From the NCBI GenBank assembly GCA_002304425.1, contig NEUY01000009.1, positions 1 through 32,099 of the forward strand: 32,099 nt of DNA, written 5' to 3'. The translations under genes and the position numbers were made by a program. This DNA is from Opitutia bacterium Tous-C10FEB (GTDB lineage: Bacteria; Verrucomicrobiota; Verrucomicrobiia; Opitutales; Opitutaceae). Positions 30,644 to 32,099 of this stretch are shown here, in pieces. Under the pieces are notes generated by a model. The model saw only the letters and a list, made by a program, of their open reading frames with translations, was not told the DNA's origin and made no database searches. Position 1 is the stretch's first letter. Each line of letters starts with the position of its first letter.

Positions 30644-30808
30644 GGAGATAATAATAATGAGCCAACAAATCGTGGTGGCAAGCCTCGCGCGCGCAGCGGA
30701 TCCCGCCTGCAGGTTAAAATAGAGGGGGGACATTGTAAGAGGAAATTACTCGCGCCCCTTTATCCACTCCGACAGCGTGTCAGTCTTTAAGTTCAATCCC
30801 CTACTTCT

Positions 30809-31405
30809 ATGCTTCTGATCATCCTTGGTAGTGTGCTCGTCATTGCAATCATTGGGGCCTTATGGGTCGCCGGTATTTATAATACCCTAGTGAGCCTGCG
30901 CAACCGCTTCAAAAACGCCTTTGCGCAGATTGATGTGCAGCTCAAACGCCGCTACGATCTGATCCCCAATCTCGTGGAAGTGGCTAAAGGTTATATGAAG
31001 CATGAGAGCAGTACCTTGGAAGCGGTGATTGCGGCACGCAACACAGCCTACGCGGCCTCCAAGAACGCGGCGGCCAATCCCGCCGACGCTGGCGCCATGA
31101 AGGGCTTGCTTTCAGCCGAAACGGGCCTCGCTGGCGCGATGTCCCGTTTGATGGTCGTCTCGGAACAATATCCCGACCTCAAAGCCAATCAAAACATGAT
31201 GCAGCTGACCGAAGAGATGACCTCCACCGAAAATAAAATCTCCTTCGCGCGCCAAGCCTACAATGATTCAGTGATGACCTACAATACGTCGCGCGAATCT
31301 TTCCCCACCAATCTGCTGGCCGGCCTATTTAATTTCACCGAGGCCCAATTATTTCAGATCGAAAATGCGGCAGAACGCGCGGCTCCACAGGTCAAATTTA
31401 GCTAA
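30809..31405 (+). CDS. lemA: LemA family protein
   Basis: 198 aa; N-terminal TM then GIYNTLVSLRNRFKNAFAQIDVQLKRRYDLIPNLVEVAKGYMKHE, the LemA signature. Confidence 0.95.
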   Translation: MLLIILGSVLVIAIIGALWVAGIYNTLVSLRNRFKNAFAQIDVQLKRRYDLIPNLVEVAKGYMKHESSTLEAVIAARNTAYAASKNAAANPADAGAMKGLLSAETGLAGAMSRLMVVSEQYPDLKANQNMMQLTEEMTSTENKISFARQAYNDSVMTYNTSRESFPTNLLAGLFNFTEAQLFQIENAAERAAPQVKFS

Positions 31406-31475
31406 ATCGCCGGAGTAAATATTACGGCTGAGCGATTGTGCGCTTAGCTCCCAGCTCGCGCCTTACCCGCTAATC

Positions 31476-32099
31476 ATGGATTTTTTTGCAGCCCAAGCCC
31501 AGGCGCGCAAGCGGACCCACCGGCTCGTGCTCTTATTTATTCTCGCGGTGCTGGGAACTGTGTTAGCTGGCTATGCCGCCGCGGTATTTTTGCTCAATCA
31601 GGACCCCCATCATGGTGCGCTCATTTGGTGGGATCCGCTACTTTTAGCCTGGACGGCGGGGGCCACCACGGTGGTCGTGGGCATCGCCTCACTTTATAAA
31701 TGGTCGCAACTGCGCGCGGGCGGCGCCGCCGTGGCCGAACTCGTTGGTGGACGACTCGTGAGCGGAGATACCACCGATCTCAAGGAACGGCGTCTGCTCA
31801 ATGTCGTTGAGGAAATGGCGATCGCCTCCGGTATTCCGATGCCGGTCGTCTACGTGTTAGAGAATGAGTCCGGCCTCAACGCCTTTGCGGCTGGGCTTAC
31901 CACGAGTGATGCCGCCGTGGCCGTGACCCGTGGCCTCCTGGATAAATTATCCCGCGATGAGCTGCAGGGAGTGATCGGGCATGAATTTAGTCACATCCTC
32001 AACGGCGACATGCGCCTCAATGTGCGGATCACGGCCATCGTGTTTGGCATTCTAGTAATCGGGCTCCTTGGTCGTGGCATTTTGCAATCGATCGGGCGC
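31476..32099 (+). CDS. HtpX-like M48 family zinc metalloprotease (truncated by window end)
   Basis: ORF open to the window end, absent from the supplied track: MDFFAAQAQARKRTHRLVLLFILAVLG...DELQGVIGHEFSHILNGDMRLN; HEXXH = HEFSH; follows lemA as is common. Confidence 0.92.
   Translation, partial: MDFFAAQAQARKRTHRLVLLFILAVLGTVLAGYAAAVFLLNQDPHHGALIWWDPLLLAWTAGATTVVVGIASLYKWSQLRAGGAAVAELVGGRLVSGDTTDLKERRLLNVVEEMAIASGIPMPVVYVLENESGLNAFAAGLTTSDAAVAVTRGLLDKLSRDELQGVIGHEFSHILNGDMRLNVRITAIVFGILVIGLLGRGILQSIGR

Overview
The window is almost entirely the core translation/transcription supercluster of a bacterium, encoded on the minus strand. The set of features (no rpmD, an Opitutae-like EF-Tu, a mix of SD and non-SD starts) suggests a Verrucomicrobia/Opitutae-type genome, but that assignment is inference only. 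In transcription order (right to left) it reads: a TPR protein / ExbB / ExbD / unknown membrane-anchored protein cassette; tRNA-Thr, tuf, tRNA-Trp, secE, nusG, rplK, rplA, rplJ, rplL, rpoB, rpoC; a hairpin terminator and a ~550 bp non-coding gap; then rpsL, rpsG, fusA and the S10/spc series rpsJ-rplC-rplD-rplW-rplB-rpsS-rplV-rpsC-rplP-rpmC-rpsQ-rplN-rplX-rplE-rpsN-rpsH-rplF-rplR-rpsE-rplO-secY. On the plus strand at the right edge are lemA and the start of an HtpX-like M48 protease. I found no mobile elements, CRISPR arrays or novel defence-type system. The most interesting signals are departures inside otherwise textbook proteins: (1) EF-Tu lacks the canonical switch I 'RGITI' (here SKIVTI); (2) RpoC has lost three of the four cysteines of its second zinc site; (3) an ExbD-like protein carries Asn where the proton-conducting Asp is expected, next to a canonical ExbB. 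Non-coding signals include three consecutive hairpins between rplL and rpoB, a perfect palindrome inside the spacer of a putative promoter upstream of tRNA-Thr/tuf, and a hairpin where rpmD would normally lie.
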